Origin: Agarilytica sp033852165
Lineage (GTDB): Bacteria; Pseudomonadota; Gammaproteobacteria; Pseudomonadales; Cellvibrionaceae
Direction: 5' to 3'
Assembly: GCA_033852165.1 (NCBI GenBank)
Contig: JAWSUZ010000038.1
Coordinates: 62,001 to 126,000 of the forward strand
DNA: 64,000 nucleotides
The notes beneath the pieces are model-generated. The model saw nothing but the letters and a program-made list of their open reading frames with translations, ran no database searches and had not been told where the DNA came from. This document shows, one piece after another, positions 44,560 through 54,900 of the stretch (position 1 is the first letter of the stretch; the number at the start of each line of letters is the position of its first letter). The translations under genes and the position numbers were made by a program.

Positions 44560-46164
44560 TTATTGAACGGAAAGTTGGGTAACCCCCGTTAGATTACAAC
44601 TGTAGCTAGATGGCATTGCAGGGTCACTGCGGCCATCGTATTGGGCAACGTCTGGGTAAGCACAAGACGGGCGAGTCCATACCTTGTTCTTATCGCTATC
44701 ATACTTGGTTAACATAATCTCTCTGGGAGCATGGCCGCGTTCTACCCAGTTTTCCAAGGCGGTTAGCATATCAAAGCCATTATTTTGTGCGCCGGGTCCG
44801 GGATAGGCTCCGCAATGATCCATGCCGGGGAACAAAAAGAATCGTGCAAATTCTTGAGTTTTTTTAACGCTGCCGAAATGAGTGATCATTCGCTCGTAGT
44901 AATCTATCGACATGCCAGGAGGAACAATCATGTCGCTCCATCCATGCCACAGTATAAATTTCCCGCCACGATCTTTAAATTCAGAAATGTTGGGGTCATC
45001 CGAATTGTAAATTTTACTCATGAAATTCAATTTCTGAGGGTGAACATCAAAGTCGTACGTCATGGGTGAAATTTTATCAGCGGGATCTTCTTCAAAAGCC
45101 ATATAGCTTAAAAAATTCTGATTGAAGATTGGGAATAATCCTTGTTCTTCTTCTGTGAGCGGTTCTTTTCTATCTTTACTATCGGCAATTTCAGGCGTAA
45201 ACCAGAATTGCCAAAAGTGTTCCGCGCCAACGGGAACGGCAGCTGGAAATAGCTCTTTACCATCAGAATTTTTCGCCACAGAGTACAATTTTTTAACGGC
45301 ACTGATTTGCTTTTGGTTTAAGCAACTGGTGCTTTTTTTGTTTTTACACAAAAGAATTTGAGGCTTAAAGTGGCAGGCTCTAGGGTCATTAATCAACCCG
45401 TCAACAACGCCGTCTTTTCCGTCACATTCCTCATAAACGTGTTTTTCGACTAAGGCTAATTCTTTTGACGATATAATTCTTTTGCCATTTTCGTCTGTGT
45501 TGTTTTGTATCATCCAAGAAAAATAAGTTGCGACCAGATTTGTATAATTTAGCGCAGGAGAGCCACTGATAATCCCATCGAAATCATTTGGGTAACGTAC
45601 AGCTTCCATTGCTGCCATTCGGCCACCGGTAGAGCAGCCGGCAAAATATGAAAGGTCGGGTTTATTGCCATAGTAAGTATCGATCGCTTTCTTTGTTAGG
45701 TTGGCAGTTTTATGAACAGCGCTGTGGCCCCAGCTGTGTTCCGCGTCACGGTTGTTGTGGGCCCACCTACTGTCGCGTTTCGACACGCTTTGGTGGCCTG
45801 CATCCATAGTTGCTACGGCGTAATTACGCTTTAGGCCATAGTTAATGGCGTTTATAAACCCTGGTCTATCACTGCCTATCCGGCCACAGAACGATCCGCA
45901 GCCCGTCATATAAAATTTCCCATTCCAGTCTTCAACGGGAAGGCGCATCTCAAACCCTACGCTCGGTTTTATTTTTCCGGTGACTCGGCAGTATTGAGGG
46001 AGGTCGTTATTGGCGTCAATCAGCTCTGTGGATTTGATTGTTACGTCTTTGTTGGCGATTTTTTTAATAGAGTCGCAGCTTTGTGGTGCCGCATTTACAT
46101 GAAGGCTGAGAGTGAAAGCAGCTATCAATGTGATGGATAAGGTAGAGCAGGTCAATCTCTTCAT
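44560..46164 (-). CDS. Tannase/feruloyl-esterase family secreted hydrolase (MHETase-like fold)
   Basis: A 534-residue exported serine hydrolase. A signal peptide (residues 1-25, ending VNA) precedes QSCDSIKKI. The nucleophile motif is GCSTGGR near residues 175-181. The acid is probably the Asp in GWSDMIVPP and the His is in PGMDHCGAYPG. A lid domain (about 215-400) contains DGKDGVVDGLINDP, which resembles the calcium loop of tannases, and multiple Cys suited for disulfides. The Pfam tannase family contains tannases, feruloyl esterases and MHETase. The substrate is probably an aromatic ester from plant or marine material, which is inference. Confidence 0.87.
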   Translation of the reverse strand: MKRLTCSTLSITLIAAFTLSLHVNAAPQSCDSIKKIANKDVTIKSTELIDANNDLPQYCRVTGKIKPSVGFEMRLPVEDWNGKFYMTGCGSFCGRIGSDRPGFINAINYGLKRNYAVATMDAGHQSVSKRDSRWAHNNRDAEHSWGHSAVHKTANLTKKAIDTYYGNKPDLSYFAGCSTGGRMAAMEAVRYPNDFDGIISGSPALNYTNLVATYFSWMIQNNTDENGKRIISSKELALVEKHVYEECDGKDGVVDGLINDPRACHFKPQILLCKNKKSTSCLNQKQISAVKKLYSVAKNSDGKELFPAAVPVGAEHFWQFWFTPEIADSKDRKEPLTEEEQGLFPIFNQNFLSYMAFEEDPADKISPMTYDFDVHPQKLNFMSKIYNSDDPNISEFKDRGGKFILWHGWSDMIVPPGMSIDYYERMITHFGSVKKTQEFARFFLFPGMDHCGAYPGPGAQNNGFDMLTALENWVERGHAPREIMLTKYDSDKNKVWTRPSCAYPDVAQYDGRSDPAMPSSYSCNLTGVTQLSVQ

Positions 46165-46936
46165 AATTAAAAATGTTCTTTAGACTAAAAATTAGCACAA
46201 ACTCGTATAAGGATGCTTCATGCGCCAAACTAGCTTAATCCAAGTATAGTTCGTCAATTTTTGGCATATGAATAACCTTAAAAATACTTTGTTTTAGACA
46301 AGTGAATATTAAAGCCTTTTGGATATAACCAATCGCATTCATTGGATTCAATATTTCATTAACGTAGGGAGCAGGGGTTTGTTATTGCAAAAACAGGGAT
46401 CTGGTTCGTTACGCTCTAATGTCTTCGTTGTTCGATAGATTCTGATAGGCGGGAGTTTGGTGGGCAGATAGGCGGGTAGCTTAGTGGAGCTGGCGGGTAA
46501 ATTATGGATTTAAAAGACCCTTCACTCCTTGCCGATATAGGAATAGTTAAGGGAGTAATAAATTAAGACGATTAATGCTCTTAATGCTGTTTGGCGATGC
46601 CTTCGTGCGTGTGTACAGCATAGTTGAAAAGCTATTTAAGTCATTGGTTTTGTTAGTGTTTTAATCCGATTGCTATTGTCTATATGCCGTGGCCGACTTC
46701 TTGCAGTATCGCTATTGCAGAACTAAGCTCTAAGATAGGTATAAGGAAGAAAGAACAGATACATTGTTAGATCATTGGTTTCTTGCATTACGACTATTTC
46801 CTTCTCATTGGCAGCATAGAGGTGAGTAGGCTCGATTTAGCAAGGTGCGCGGCGCTTTTATGGCACTTTTTATTATATCGCTTAGTTTACTTAAGGCCGC
46901 AGCCTGCATAAGGCAATTATTGCTCTGGAGAGCGGA
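46165..46936. other. Intergenic region, short direct repeats only
   Basis: About 770 bases between divergent genes. It contains the short direct repeat GATAGGCGGG near 46447-46480 and a related GGCGGGTA motif repeated twice. I recognised no gene or RNA. The upstream end probably holds the esterase promoter, and the right end has GGAGAG before the MCP start. Confidence 0.4.
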
Positions 46937-48631
46937 TTGAAATTATCACTGAACGATCTGTCTATTAGCACGAAAATCACCGGTAATTGCTGGCTTTTAA
47001 TCCTGTCTCTGATCGGAGTTGCTACGTATGCCTTAGTGGCCATGGTGAAAATCGGTAATGAGCTACAGGCAATTGCAGAGCAAGACATTCCAATGACGCA
47101 AAATCTTACCGTCATCACCGCACATCAACTTGAACAAGCCATCCATTTTGAGCGCGCTATGCGCTATGGCGAATTAATCAGTCGGGAAGAGATGGGGCTA
47201 GAAAATTTTGAAAAAGAGATGAGAGCCTTTAACAAGCTCAGTAAAAAGGTTGACGAAGAGATTCACTCGGGTGAATTACTCGCGCAATCGATTGTACGCT
47301 CCGCGCAAAACGAAAGTGATATAAAAGAATTTCAGCATATTATTCGAGAATTGAAAAAAATTGAAAAGGAACACGCTGATTATGAGCATCACAGTCATCA
47401 GGTCTTTGATCTCTTAAAAGAAGGGAAAATACATGAGGCAGAAGTTTACAGCGAAAAAGTTATACGAGAAGAAGAGCAGCTAGATAAAGAACTGGAAGAC
47501 CTATTAATAGAGATTGAAAAATTCACAGCAGACGCGGGAACGCGCGCACTTAAGCATGAACGCACAGCAATCAAAGTTTTAGCCGGTTGGGCTAGCATTG
47601 CTGTATTGATCGGTATCATCGTGAGTTGGCGAGTCTCTAGAAATATTATTTTAAGATTAAAGGCAACAGCGCGCGAACTTGATGTGATTGCGTCAGGCGA
47701 TCTGACACATAGAATCGAGGTAGACGGAGAGGATGAAATAGGGAATTTGAATAAATCGATGAAGCTGATGCTTGAGCGCCTTTTTGGAATGATTACACAA
47801 ATTGGGCATACAATCTCACAGCTTTCGAGTACCTCTTCTGAGGTGTCCGTGGTGATGGAACAGTCCTCTGGGAATATTAAGCAGCAGCAGTCGGAAACCA
47901 CTCGTGTATCACAATCCATGGATCAAATGAGCGGGACTGTACAAGAGGTTGTGGAAAATGTAGAAAAAACTAACGAAGTCGTGAGGCATGCGAACTCAGA
48001 AACAGAAGCTGGGCGGAAAGTTGTGAAAATTGCGGTTCAGGGTATTGAGCAATTAGCCGGACGAATAGGCAGTACGGCGGATGTTATCTCAAAGGTAGAG
48101 GAAGACAGCGAAAATATTAATAAAGTATTGGTTGTTATTAAAGAGATTGCAGAACAAACCAATCTTTTGGCACTCAATGCGGCGATTGAAGCCGCGCGAG
48201 CAGGGGAGTTGGGCAGAGGGTTTGCTGTCGTTGCCGATGAAGTTCGAACACTTGCAGGTAGAACTCAAGAATCAACAGAAGAAATTAACCAGATTATTGA
48301 AATGCTGCAATCAGCTTCGCACAGTGCTGTTGAAGCCATGGCAGCAAGCCGTGAAGAAGTGCAAGCGGCGGTTGATCAAATTAACCAGGCAGACATTTCG
48401 ATTAGTTCTATCGAAGAATCTGTTTCTGATATCAATGCAATGAGTTCAGAAATTTCCTCATCTGCTCGGCAGCAAGAGCATGTGGCGAGTGATATGCATG
48501 CGAGTATGGAGCGAATTAACGGCATGATGACTGAAAACGCTCTCGGTGCAGAGCAAACTTCAAAAGCAGGGCAGGAGTTAGCCGTGATGGCCTCAGATCT
48601 TGAAGATTTAATCGAACAGTTTAAGGTTTGA
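46937..48631 (+). CDS. Methyl-accepting chemotaxis protein
   Basis: A 564-residue transmembrane chemoreceptor. The first membrane segment is at about residues 15-38. A periplasmic helical-bundle sensor rich in Glu and Lys (about 40-205) follows, then a second membrane segment near 212-232, HAMP at about 235-290 and a long cytoplasmic coiled coil. The signalling tip EIAEQTNLLALNAAIEAARAGELGRG is near residues 400-425. It starts with TTG at 46937, supported by GGAGA seven bases upstream. The ligand is unknown. The NHL-kinase-regulator operon follows. Confidence 0.93.
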   Translation: MKLSLNDLSISTKITGNCWLLILSLIGVATYALVAMVKIGNELQAIAEQDIPMTQNLTVITAHQLEQAIHFERAMRYGELISREEMGLENFEKEMRAFNKLSKKVDEEIHSGELLAQSIVRSAQNESDIKEFQHIIRELKKIEKEHADYEHHSHQVFDLLKEGKIHEAEVYSEKVIREEEQLDKELEDLLIEIEKFTADAGTRALKHERTAIKVLAGWASIAVLIGIIVSWRVSRNIILRLKATARELDVIASGDLTHRIEVDGEDEIGNLNKSMKLMLERLFGMITQIGHTISQLSSTSSEVSVVMEQSSGNIKQQQSETTRVSQSMDQMSGTVQEVVENVEKTNEVVRHANSETEAGRKVVKIAVQGIEQLAGRIGSTADVISKVEEDSENINKVLVVIKEIAEQTNLLALNAAIEAARAGELGRGFAVVADEVRTLAGRTQESTEEINQIIEMLQSASHSAVEAMAASREEVQAAVDQINQADISISSIEESVSDINAMSSEISSSARQQEHVASDMHASMERINGMMTENALGAEQTSKAGQELAVMASDLEDLIEQFKV

Positions 48632-48758
48632 GAGATATTTTTATGGGACTTGATGGCTAAGGTCTTCAGGATACTCCACAGAAAATATTTCTTTTTTTAA
48701 CTATGAATATTGCTATAGGACATCCTTAGGTGAGGGTGCCTCCTTTTGAGGACATAGT

Positions 48759-49691
48759 ATGCTGAACGGTATGGTTATACGGGTATTTATTATTTTTTTA
48801 TCCGTAAGTTTTTGTGTCAATTGTTCTCGTCGAGATGAAAACGTACAACTAGTGACTATATTTGGTTCTCAGGGTAGTGGGGAAGGACAATTTAAATATG
48901 TCGAGGATTTTGCCTTCGATAATCAGGGAAAGATTTTGGTGACAGACGCTTTGAATTCCAATGTTCAAATATTTACCTTAGCTGGATCATATGTCACCAG
49001 TTTTGGTGGAAAGGGAGATGGGCCCGGTAATCTAAAAAAGCCAGAAGGTATTGCGATTGATGCGCAAGGAAATATCCATGTCGCAGATTATTTAACGGGA
49101 TATATTAAGAAGTACTCCCATGCCTATGAGCACTTGAAGACGTATAGTGGTTATGGGCCGGAAGAGGGCCATACCTTAGAAACTGAATTTATGACATTTC
49201 ACCCCAATGGTTTGTTGTATATACCCGAAGCCGGAAATAATCGTATTAGTGTATTTGATGCAGAAGGGAATTTTAAATTCACATTTTCCGGATCTGGAAG
49301 TGTCGAAGGGAAGCTAAACCGGCCAGAAGCGGCCAAACATAATAGCAAAGGCCAAATTATAGTTACTGACCTTGGCAATCATCGTATTCAGGTGTTTAGT
49401 GAAAAAGGACAATTTCTATCGGCTTTTGGCAAAGAAGGTGATGGACCTGGTGAGTTTAAAAAGCCTTCTGGCCTTGCCATCGATGATAAAGACAATATAT
49501 ATGTTGCCGAAATTGGTAATAACAGAATTCAGAAGTTTAATCATCTAGGTGAATTTCAATATATGTTTGGCTCAACGGGTCGTGGGCCAGGGGAATTTGG
49601 TAATATACATGGGCTGGCTATTGACTCAAATGGTCATCTTTATATTGCTGATACGGCCAATCATCGAGTTCAGGTTTTTTCGGTTAAATAG
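48759..49691 (+). CDS. NHL-repeat beta-propeller protein, likely exported lipoprotein
   Basis: A 310-residue protein with a short hydrophobic N-terminus (VFIIFLSVSFCVNCS) and a Cys at residue 22 in a weak lipobox (Asn at -1). The rest is six NHL blades, each with the GxFxxPxGIAIDxxGNIYVADxxNxRIQxF pattern, for example GEFKKPSGLAIDDKDNIYVA. This is a full six-bladed propeller that binds proteins or ligands at its face. It is followed after 11 bases by a sensor kinase, so it may present a signal to that kinase. No enzyme motif is visible. Confidence 0.85.
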   Translation: MLNGMVIRVFIIFLSVSFCVNCSRRDENVQLVTIFGSQGSGEGQFKYVEDFAFDNQGKILVTDALNSNVQIFTLAGSYVTSFGGKGDGPGNLKKPEGIAIDAQGNIHVADYLTGYIKKYSHAYEHLKTYSGYGPEEGHTLETEFMTFHPNGLLYIPEAGNNRISVFDAEGNFKFTFSGSGSVEGKLNRPEAAKHNSKGQIIVTDLGNHRIQVFSEKGQFLSAFGKEGDGPGEFKKPSGLAIDDKDNIYVAEIGNNRIQKFNHLGEFQYMFGSTGRGPGEFGNIHGLAIDSNGHLYIADTANHRVQVFSVK

Positions 49692-49702
49692 CTGGTAGTC
49701 AT

Positions 49703-51358
49703 ATGGCTCTGTCCTTCTCGACTAAAGACCTTTCCATCGCAAAGAAGTTTTCACTTCCTTCATTTTTGTATTGTTTTGGGCTCTTTGTTATCGGGTTGTC
49801 AATTTCAGTGTTTTACGTGGATTTTCGTAATAGTAATGAATTGATTAATGATTTAACGAGTCAAAAAAATAGCTTGTCAAAATTAGAGGCGAGTATAGCG
49901 CTTACCAATGAGGATCTTGTTCAGATATTGTATTTGAATAAACATTCTAGAGCCGGATTGGCGTTAGAGCGAATTGAGAATTATCACCCGATTCTAAATA
50001 GTTTTAAAGAACTTTCGGATAAGCACGACTTTATCAATGATCGCTCTCTTGCCGAGGAGTATGACCCCGTTATCCTAGAGCTCCAGGCCAACACAAAAAT
50101 AATTCTTAAACTAGTTTTGAATGATAAATTGGAGTTGGCGAAGAATCTCTACGAGCGAGAGTATTTGATTGGAGTTCGACAGGTTATGAACTTTTCGAGG
50201 GATGCATTGTATGGGAAGTCGGATCAAATAGATAAAATCTATCTAAATATTCGGTCGCGAGAGGAGGGGTTTGTCGCGTTATTAATTACCGAGTTTTTTA
50301 TCACCTTTATTCTCATTTATTTTTTGCACAGACTATTGGCTCAGCAGCTCATCATTCCTGTAGATAAACTATATGCAGCTACTCGAGAGATTGTTAAAAA
50401 ATATTCACATGATACTGAAGGCGAAGGCGAAGGCGAAGGCGAAGGCGAAGGCGAAGAGTGGGAGTTTGATGGTGGGGAAATCTCCTCGGCAATTAGTGTT
50501 CTAAAAAAAATTGATTCGAATGACGAGATCGGTAAGTTGTGTCGTAACTTTAGGCGTATGGTCCGGGCGGTAGAGACGGGAACTACAGAAATTAAACTGG
50601 CCAATAAGCTGTTAGTCGATGCACAAGATCAGCTTGTTCAATCTTCAAAGTTGGCATCTATTGGTAGTATTTCAGCCGGGCTCGCGCATGAACTTAATCA
50701 ACCGCTTGGTGTAATTAAGTTAGATGCACAATTATTAAAGAAAATCGTCAGCATTGATACTTCAGATTCGCGTAAAGTAGTTACTAAGTTAGATTCCATA
50801 GTCAATCAAGTTGACCGGGCAACCAAGATTATTAATCATTTAAAAATATTTAGCCGGCAGGGTAATCATGAGTCGGAATCGATTGACCTGAATTGGCTTA
50901 TTGATGAGTCACTGGTAATGTTCGATCAATCGTTAAAAATTAGCGGGATAAGTTTGACTAGAGAGTTGGAAACCAATTTGCCGGAGGTTAAATGCGATTA
51001 CATCAAGATCGAGCAGGTACTGACAAATCTTTTTACCAATGCTCGAGATGCCTTAACAACGGCGGACGAAAAAAGTATTGTCGTACGGTCCTATACAGTT
51101 AACGATATGGTGTGTATTGATGTGGAAGATACCGGATGTGGCATGGAAAAATCGGTGATTGAACAGGTTTTCGATCCTTTCTTTACAACGAAAGATGTTG
51201 GCAAGGGTATGGGCCTGGGAATGTCGATTAGTTACGGGATTATAAAAGATCATAATGGAACGCTATCTATTAAGAGCGCTCCAGAAAATGGGGCACGATT
51301 TACATTTTCACTTCCTATCGGTGGTGCGGGTGCTCAAACTAAATCTCGGGTTGAATAA
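49703..51358 (+). CDS. Sensor histidine kinase with a (Gly-Glu)6 repeat in its linker
   Basis: A 551-residue membrane kinase. A first membrane helix (about 18-38), a helical periplasmic sensor (about 40-190), a second membrane helix (about 192-214), then a HAMP-like/linker stretch. The linker carries GEGEGEGEGEGE at residues 240-251, encoded by a tandem hexanucleotide repeat. The phosphoacceptor His is in GLAHELNQPLG near residue 329. The ATP-binding lobe has the N box (NLFTNARDAL), VEDTGCGM and GLGMSISYGIIKDHNG. The adjacent response regulator, 14 bases downstream, is the likely partner. Confidence 0.9.
   Translation: MALSFSTKDLSIAKKFSLPSFLYCFGLFVIGLSISVFYVDFRNSNELINDLTSQKNSLSKLEASIALTNEDLVQILYLNKHSRAGLALERIENYHPILNSFKELSDKHDFINDRSLAEEYDPVILELQANTKIILKLVLNDKLELAKNLYEREYLIGVRQVMNFSRDALYGKSDQIDKIYLNIRSREEGFVALLITEFFITFILIYFLHRLLAQQLIIPVDKLYAATREIVKKYSHDTEGEGEGEGEGEGEEWEFDGGEISSAISVLKKIDSNDEIGKLCRNFRRMVRAVETGTTEIKLANKLLVDAQDQLVQSSKLASIGSISAGLAHELNQPLGVIKLDAQLLKKIVSIDTSDSRKVVTKLDSIVNQVDRATKIINHLKIFSRQGNHESESIDLNWLIDESLVMFDQSLKISGISLTRELETNLPEVKCDYIKIEQVLTNLFTNARDALTTADEKSIVVRSYTVNDMVCIDVEDTGCGMEKSVIEQVFDPFFTTKDVGKGMGLGMSISYGIIKDHNGTLSIKSAPENGARFTFSLPIGGAGAQTKSRVE
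50420..50455 (+). repeat. Hexanucleotide tandem repeat (GGCGAA)6 inside the histidine kinase
   Basis: Six consecutive GGCGAA units are in frame and encode Gly-Glu six times in the linker after the HAMP segment. It is a second in-frame hexanucleotide tract in this window, after the one in lolA. Confidence 0.95.
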
Positions 51359-51372
51359 GGTAGTAGTACACT

Positions 51373-51747
51373 ATGAAAAAAATACTGTTAATTGATGACG
51401 ACGAAGATTTTAATCGGTCGCTGAAAGATTATCTCGAAAACGAAGGTTACAGTGTAGTTAGTGCCGAAAATGGTAAAGTCGGACTAAAGAAAATACAGGA
51501 AACCGATCCCGATTTGATTATTACGGATATTGTTATGCCGGAAACCGATGGGATGGAGCTCTTGACCGAGATTAAAAATAATCCGAACATATTCTCAAAA
51601 AAAATTATTGCGATTTCTGGTGGTGGCCGAATGGATAGGATGTTATTTTTAGAAATAGCCAAAAACCTCGGCGCGGATTGTGTTTTTGACAAACCTTTGG
51701 ATATTGACGCCTTAGTTGAGTCTGTCGGTGCTCTGTTGGGAGAATAG
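51373..51747 (+). CDS. Single-domain response regulator
   Basis: A 124-residue CheY-like receiver without an output domain. The acidic pocket is LIDDDED near residues 5-11, the phosphoacceptor is D52 in IITDIVMPETDG, the conserved switch residue region is IAISGG and the Lys is in FDKPLD near residue 105. It follows the kinase by 14 bases. A stand-alone receiver must act through a protein partner such as a phosphorelay, a flagellar motor or an enzyme. Confidence 0.9.
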   Translation: MKKILLIDDDEDFNRSLKDYLENEGYSVVSAENGKVGLKKIQETDPDLIITDIVMPETDGMELLTEIKNNPNIFSKKIIAISGGGRMDRMLFLEIAKNLGADCVFDKPLDIDALVESVGALLGE

Positions 51748-51826
51748 AGTGGGGGGCTGGCCTGAGTATTGTCAGGCTTAAGAGAATAACGCAAAGAGAA
51801 CAACCCAAACAGCATAGCCTGGGGAG

Positions 51827-51859
51827 AGCTTTACTAAGCCGCAACAGGTAAGTAAAGCT
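51827..51859. terminator. Inverted repeat between convergent genes (possible bidirectional terminator)
   Basis: A 9 bp stem (AGCTTTACT / AGTAAAGCT) with a 15-base loop lies between the response regulator and the convergent czcA gene. There is no strong T-tract on either side, so the terminator call is tentative. Confidence 0.4.
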
Positions 51860-51915
51860 TAAGGACTGGAAGGGAGAACAAGTCTCCCTGCTAGATCTAC
51901 ATTGAAGGAATCAGA

Positions 51916-54900
51916 TTAGGTGTTCCCTATCTTCACTTTACCTTTGATGCTATGGGTCCAGTGGTAAAGCACTGGTAAAACAAATAGCGTTAACAAGGTC
52001 GACGAAATAATCCCACCTATAACAACTATTGCCAATGGCCTTTGTACTTCTGCGCCAGTCCCGGTATTTAATGCCATCGGCACAAATCCTAAGCTAGCCA
52101 CCATTGCCGTCATTAATACGGGCCGCAGGCGAATCAGTGCGCCCTCCGTTACCGCAAGAAATAAATCGCCTTGTTCATGCCAAAGGTCTCGAATAAAAGC
52201 CAACATAACCAGGCCATTTAAAACCGCCACGCCGGATAAGGCAATAAAACCAATTCCGGCTGAAATCGACATCGGCATACCGCTCAAGGCCAAGGCCAAT
52301 ACGCCGCCGGTTAGCGCCAGAGGAACCCCGGTAAATACGATTAAGGCATCTTTTAACGCACCGAACGCCATCACCAAAAGTCCGATAATCAGTAAAAGGG
52401 TAATGGGTACAACAATAGAGAGACGTTTACTGGCCGATTCCAATTGCTCGAAAGTCCCGCCGTAACTTAACCAATAGCCTGCCGGTATTTTTACCTGCTG
52501 GGCTATTTTACTTTTTACCTCATCGACAAAACCACCCAAATCACGGCCACGTACATTGGCCGTAACAACAACACGGCGCTTGCCATTTTCACGACTGATT
52601 TGAGCAGGAGCAGGCGCGATATCCAAAGTCGCGACTTCAGAAAGAGGTACGTAATCGCCGTTGGGCAATGGCACCGGAAGATTAGCCAGGCGATCAATAT
52701 CATGGCGTAAGGTTTCGGGGAGGCGCACAATCAGTTCGAATCGCCGATCTCCCTCATAGAGAATCCCTGCGCTCTCGCCGCCGATAGCGGCTGCTACCCA
52801 ATTCTGTAAATCGGCTACGTTCAGTCCGTAGCGTCCTAAAGCGGTTCGCTTGGGGTTAATCGATAACGTGGGTAAACCAGTCACTTGTTCGACGCGCACA
52901 TCAGCGGCGCCGTCAATTTGTGTAACGGTCTCAAAAATATCGTTAGCCGTAGCCACCAGCTGATCCAAGTCATCGCCAAATACCTTAATGCCCAGGTCAG
53001 AGCGCACACCCGAAATTAATTCATTAAAACGCATTTGAATCGGTTGGGTAAATTCATAATTATTACCGGGTAGTGTTTCCAAAGCATGTTCCAGTTCACG
53101 GACGAATTCCTCTTTAGTTTTACTCGGGTCAGGCCATTCGGAACGAGGCTTCAATATGACAAAATTATCGGCGACGTTAGGCGGCATGGGGTCCGTTGCA
53201 ACCTCGGCAGTGCCCAAACGGGCGAACACAATTTCGACCTCAGGAAAGGTCTTAATCTTCCGCTCCAGAATCTCCTGCATTTTAACCGCTTGTTCCAAAC
53301 TTGTACCGGGAATTCGCATCGCGTGCAGGGCAATATCGCCTTCGTCCAATTGCGGAATAAATTCCGACCCTAACGTGGTCGCAATCCAAATGCAGAGAAT
53401 AACCAGAGTTGTTGCCGTAGCCAAAACCCAAGCCCGAAACTTTAACGCTAACAGTAAGAGCGGTTTATAGCAGCTCTGCGCTTTGCTGATGACGATACCT
53501 TCCTTCTCACTAATATGGCCGTGTAAAAACACGGCAACAGCAGCCGGTACAATTGTCAGCGACAAAATCATTGCGGCGACCAGCGCCATGACCACAGTCG
53601 CCGCCATCGGGTGGAACATTTTCCCTTCTACACCCGTAAGTGAAAATATGGGTATATACACAACCGTAATAATGGCGACACCAAATAAACTGGGCCGAAT
53701 AACTTCCGAACTGGCCTCAAACACCGTTTGTAATCGTTCACGAAGTTCGAGTTGACCGTTACGTTGTGCTTGGGCCAATCGCCGCGTGGCATTTTCGACA
53801 ATAATGACCGCACCATCGACAATCAAACCAAAATCCAAGGCGCCCAAACTCATTAAGTTTGCGGAGACGCCGGTTTTAACCATTCCCGTAATCGTCGCCA
53901 GCATGGCGAGGGGAATAACTGCAGCACAGATAAGCGCCGCACGTAAATTTCCAAGAAGAGCAAATAAAATAACAATAACCAGTAATGCGCCTTCCAGTAA
54001 ATTTTTACTGACCGTCATAATCGCTTTGTCGACCAAGGTTGTACGGTCGTAAACCGGAGTGGCAACGACACCCTTGGGCAGCGAGACTTGAATATCCTTT
54101 AGTTTTTCAGCGACATCTCGCGCAACCGCGCGAGAATTCTCGCCGATTAACATCATGGCAGTACCCAGAACCGTTTCGACACCGTCTTGGGTTGCGGCTC
54201 CGGTGCGAAGTTCTTTACCAATGCCAATCTCCGCAACGTCAGACACTCGAATAGGAACACTATCGCGTTGCGTAATAATGACATTGCCAATATCCTCAAA
54301 ACTCGTCAGCTGGCCCGGCGAGCGCACCAATAACTGTTGCCCGTTGCGTTCAATATAACCCGCGCCTCGGTTGGTGTTATTCGCCTGCAGCGCTTGCACG
54401 ATATCATCCATCGAAACACCAAAATGCAGCAGCTTTCGAACGTCAGGCGTAATGTGGTATTGCTTGTTGTAGCCGCCAATACTGTTCACTTCAACCACGC
54501 CTTTTACCTGCGCGAGTTGAGGCTTGATTATCCAGTCCTGAATTTCACGGAGGGCAGTCGAGCTATAAGGCTGGCCATTCTCTTGAAGAGCATTGGGCAA
54601 GGCCTGCACCGTATACATAAATATTTCGCCAAGCCCGGTAGAAATCGGTCCCATCTCCGGTTTCAATCCCGCAGGAAGCAAACTAATAATTGCACCGAGC
54701 TTAGTGTTAATGAGGTTGCGAGCAAAATAAATATCCGTGCCGTCTTCAAATACAACCGTCACCTGGGACAAACCGTAACGCGAAAGCGAACGCGTATAAG
54801 AAAGGTGGGGGAGGCCAGCTAACGCAGTTTCAACCGGGTAAGTAATACGCTGCTCGGTTTCCAACGGCGAATAACCCGGAGCGGCGGTATTAATTTGAAT

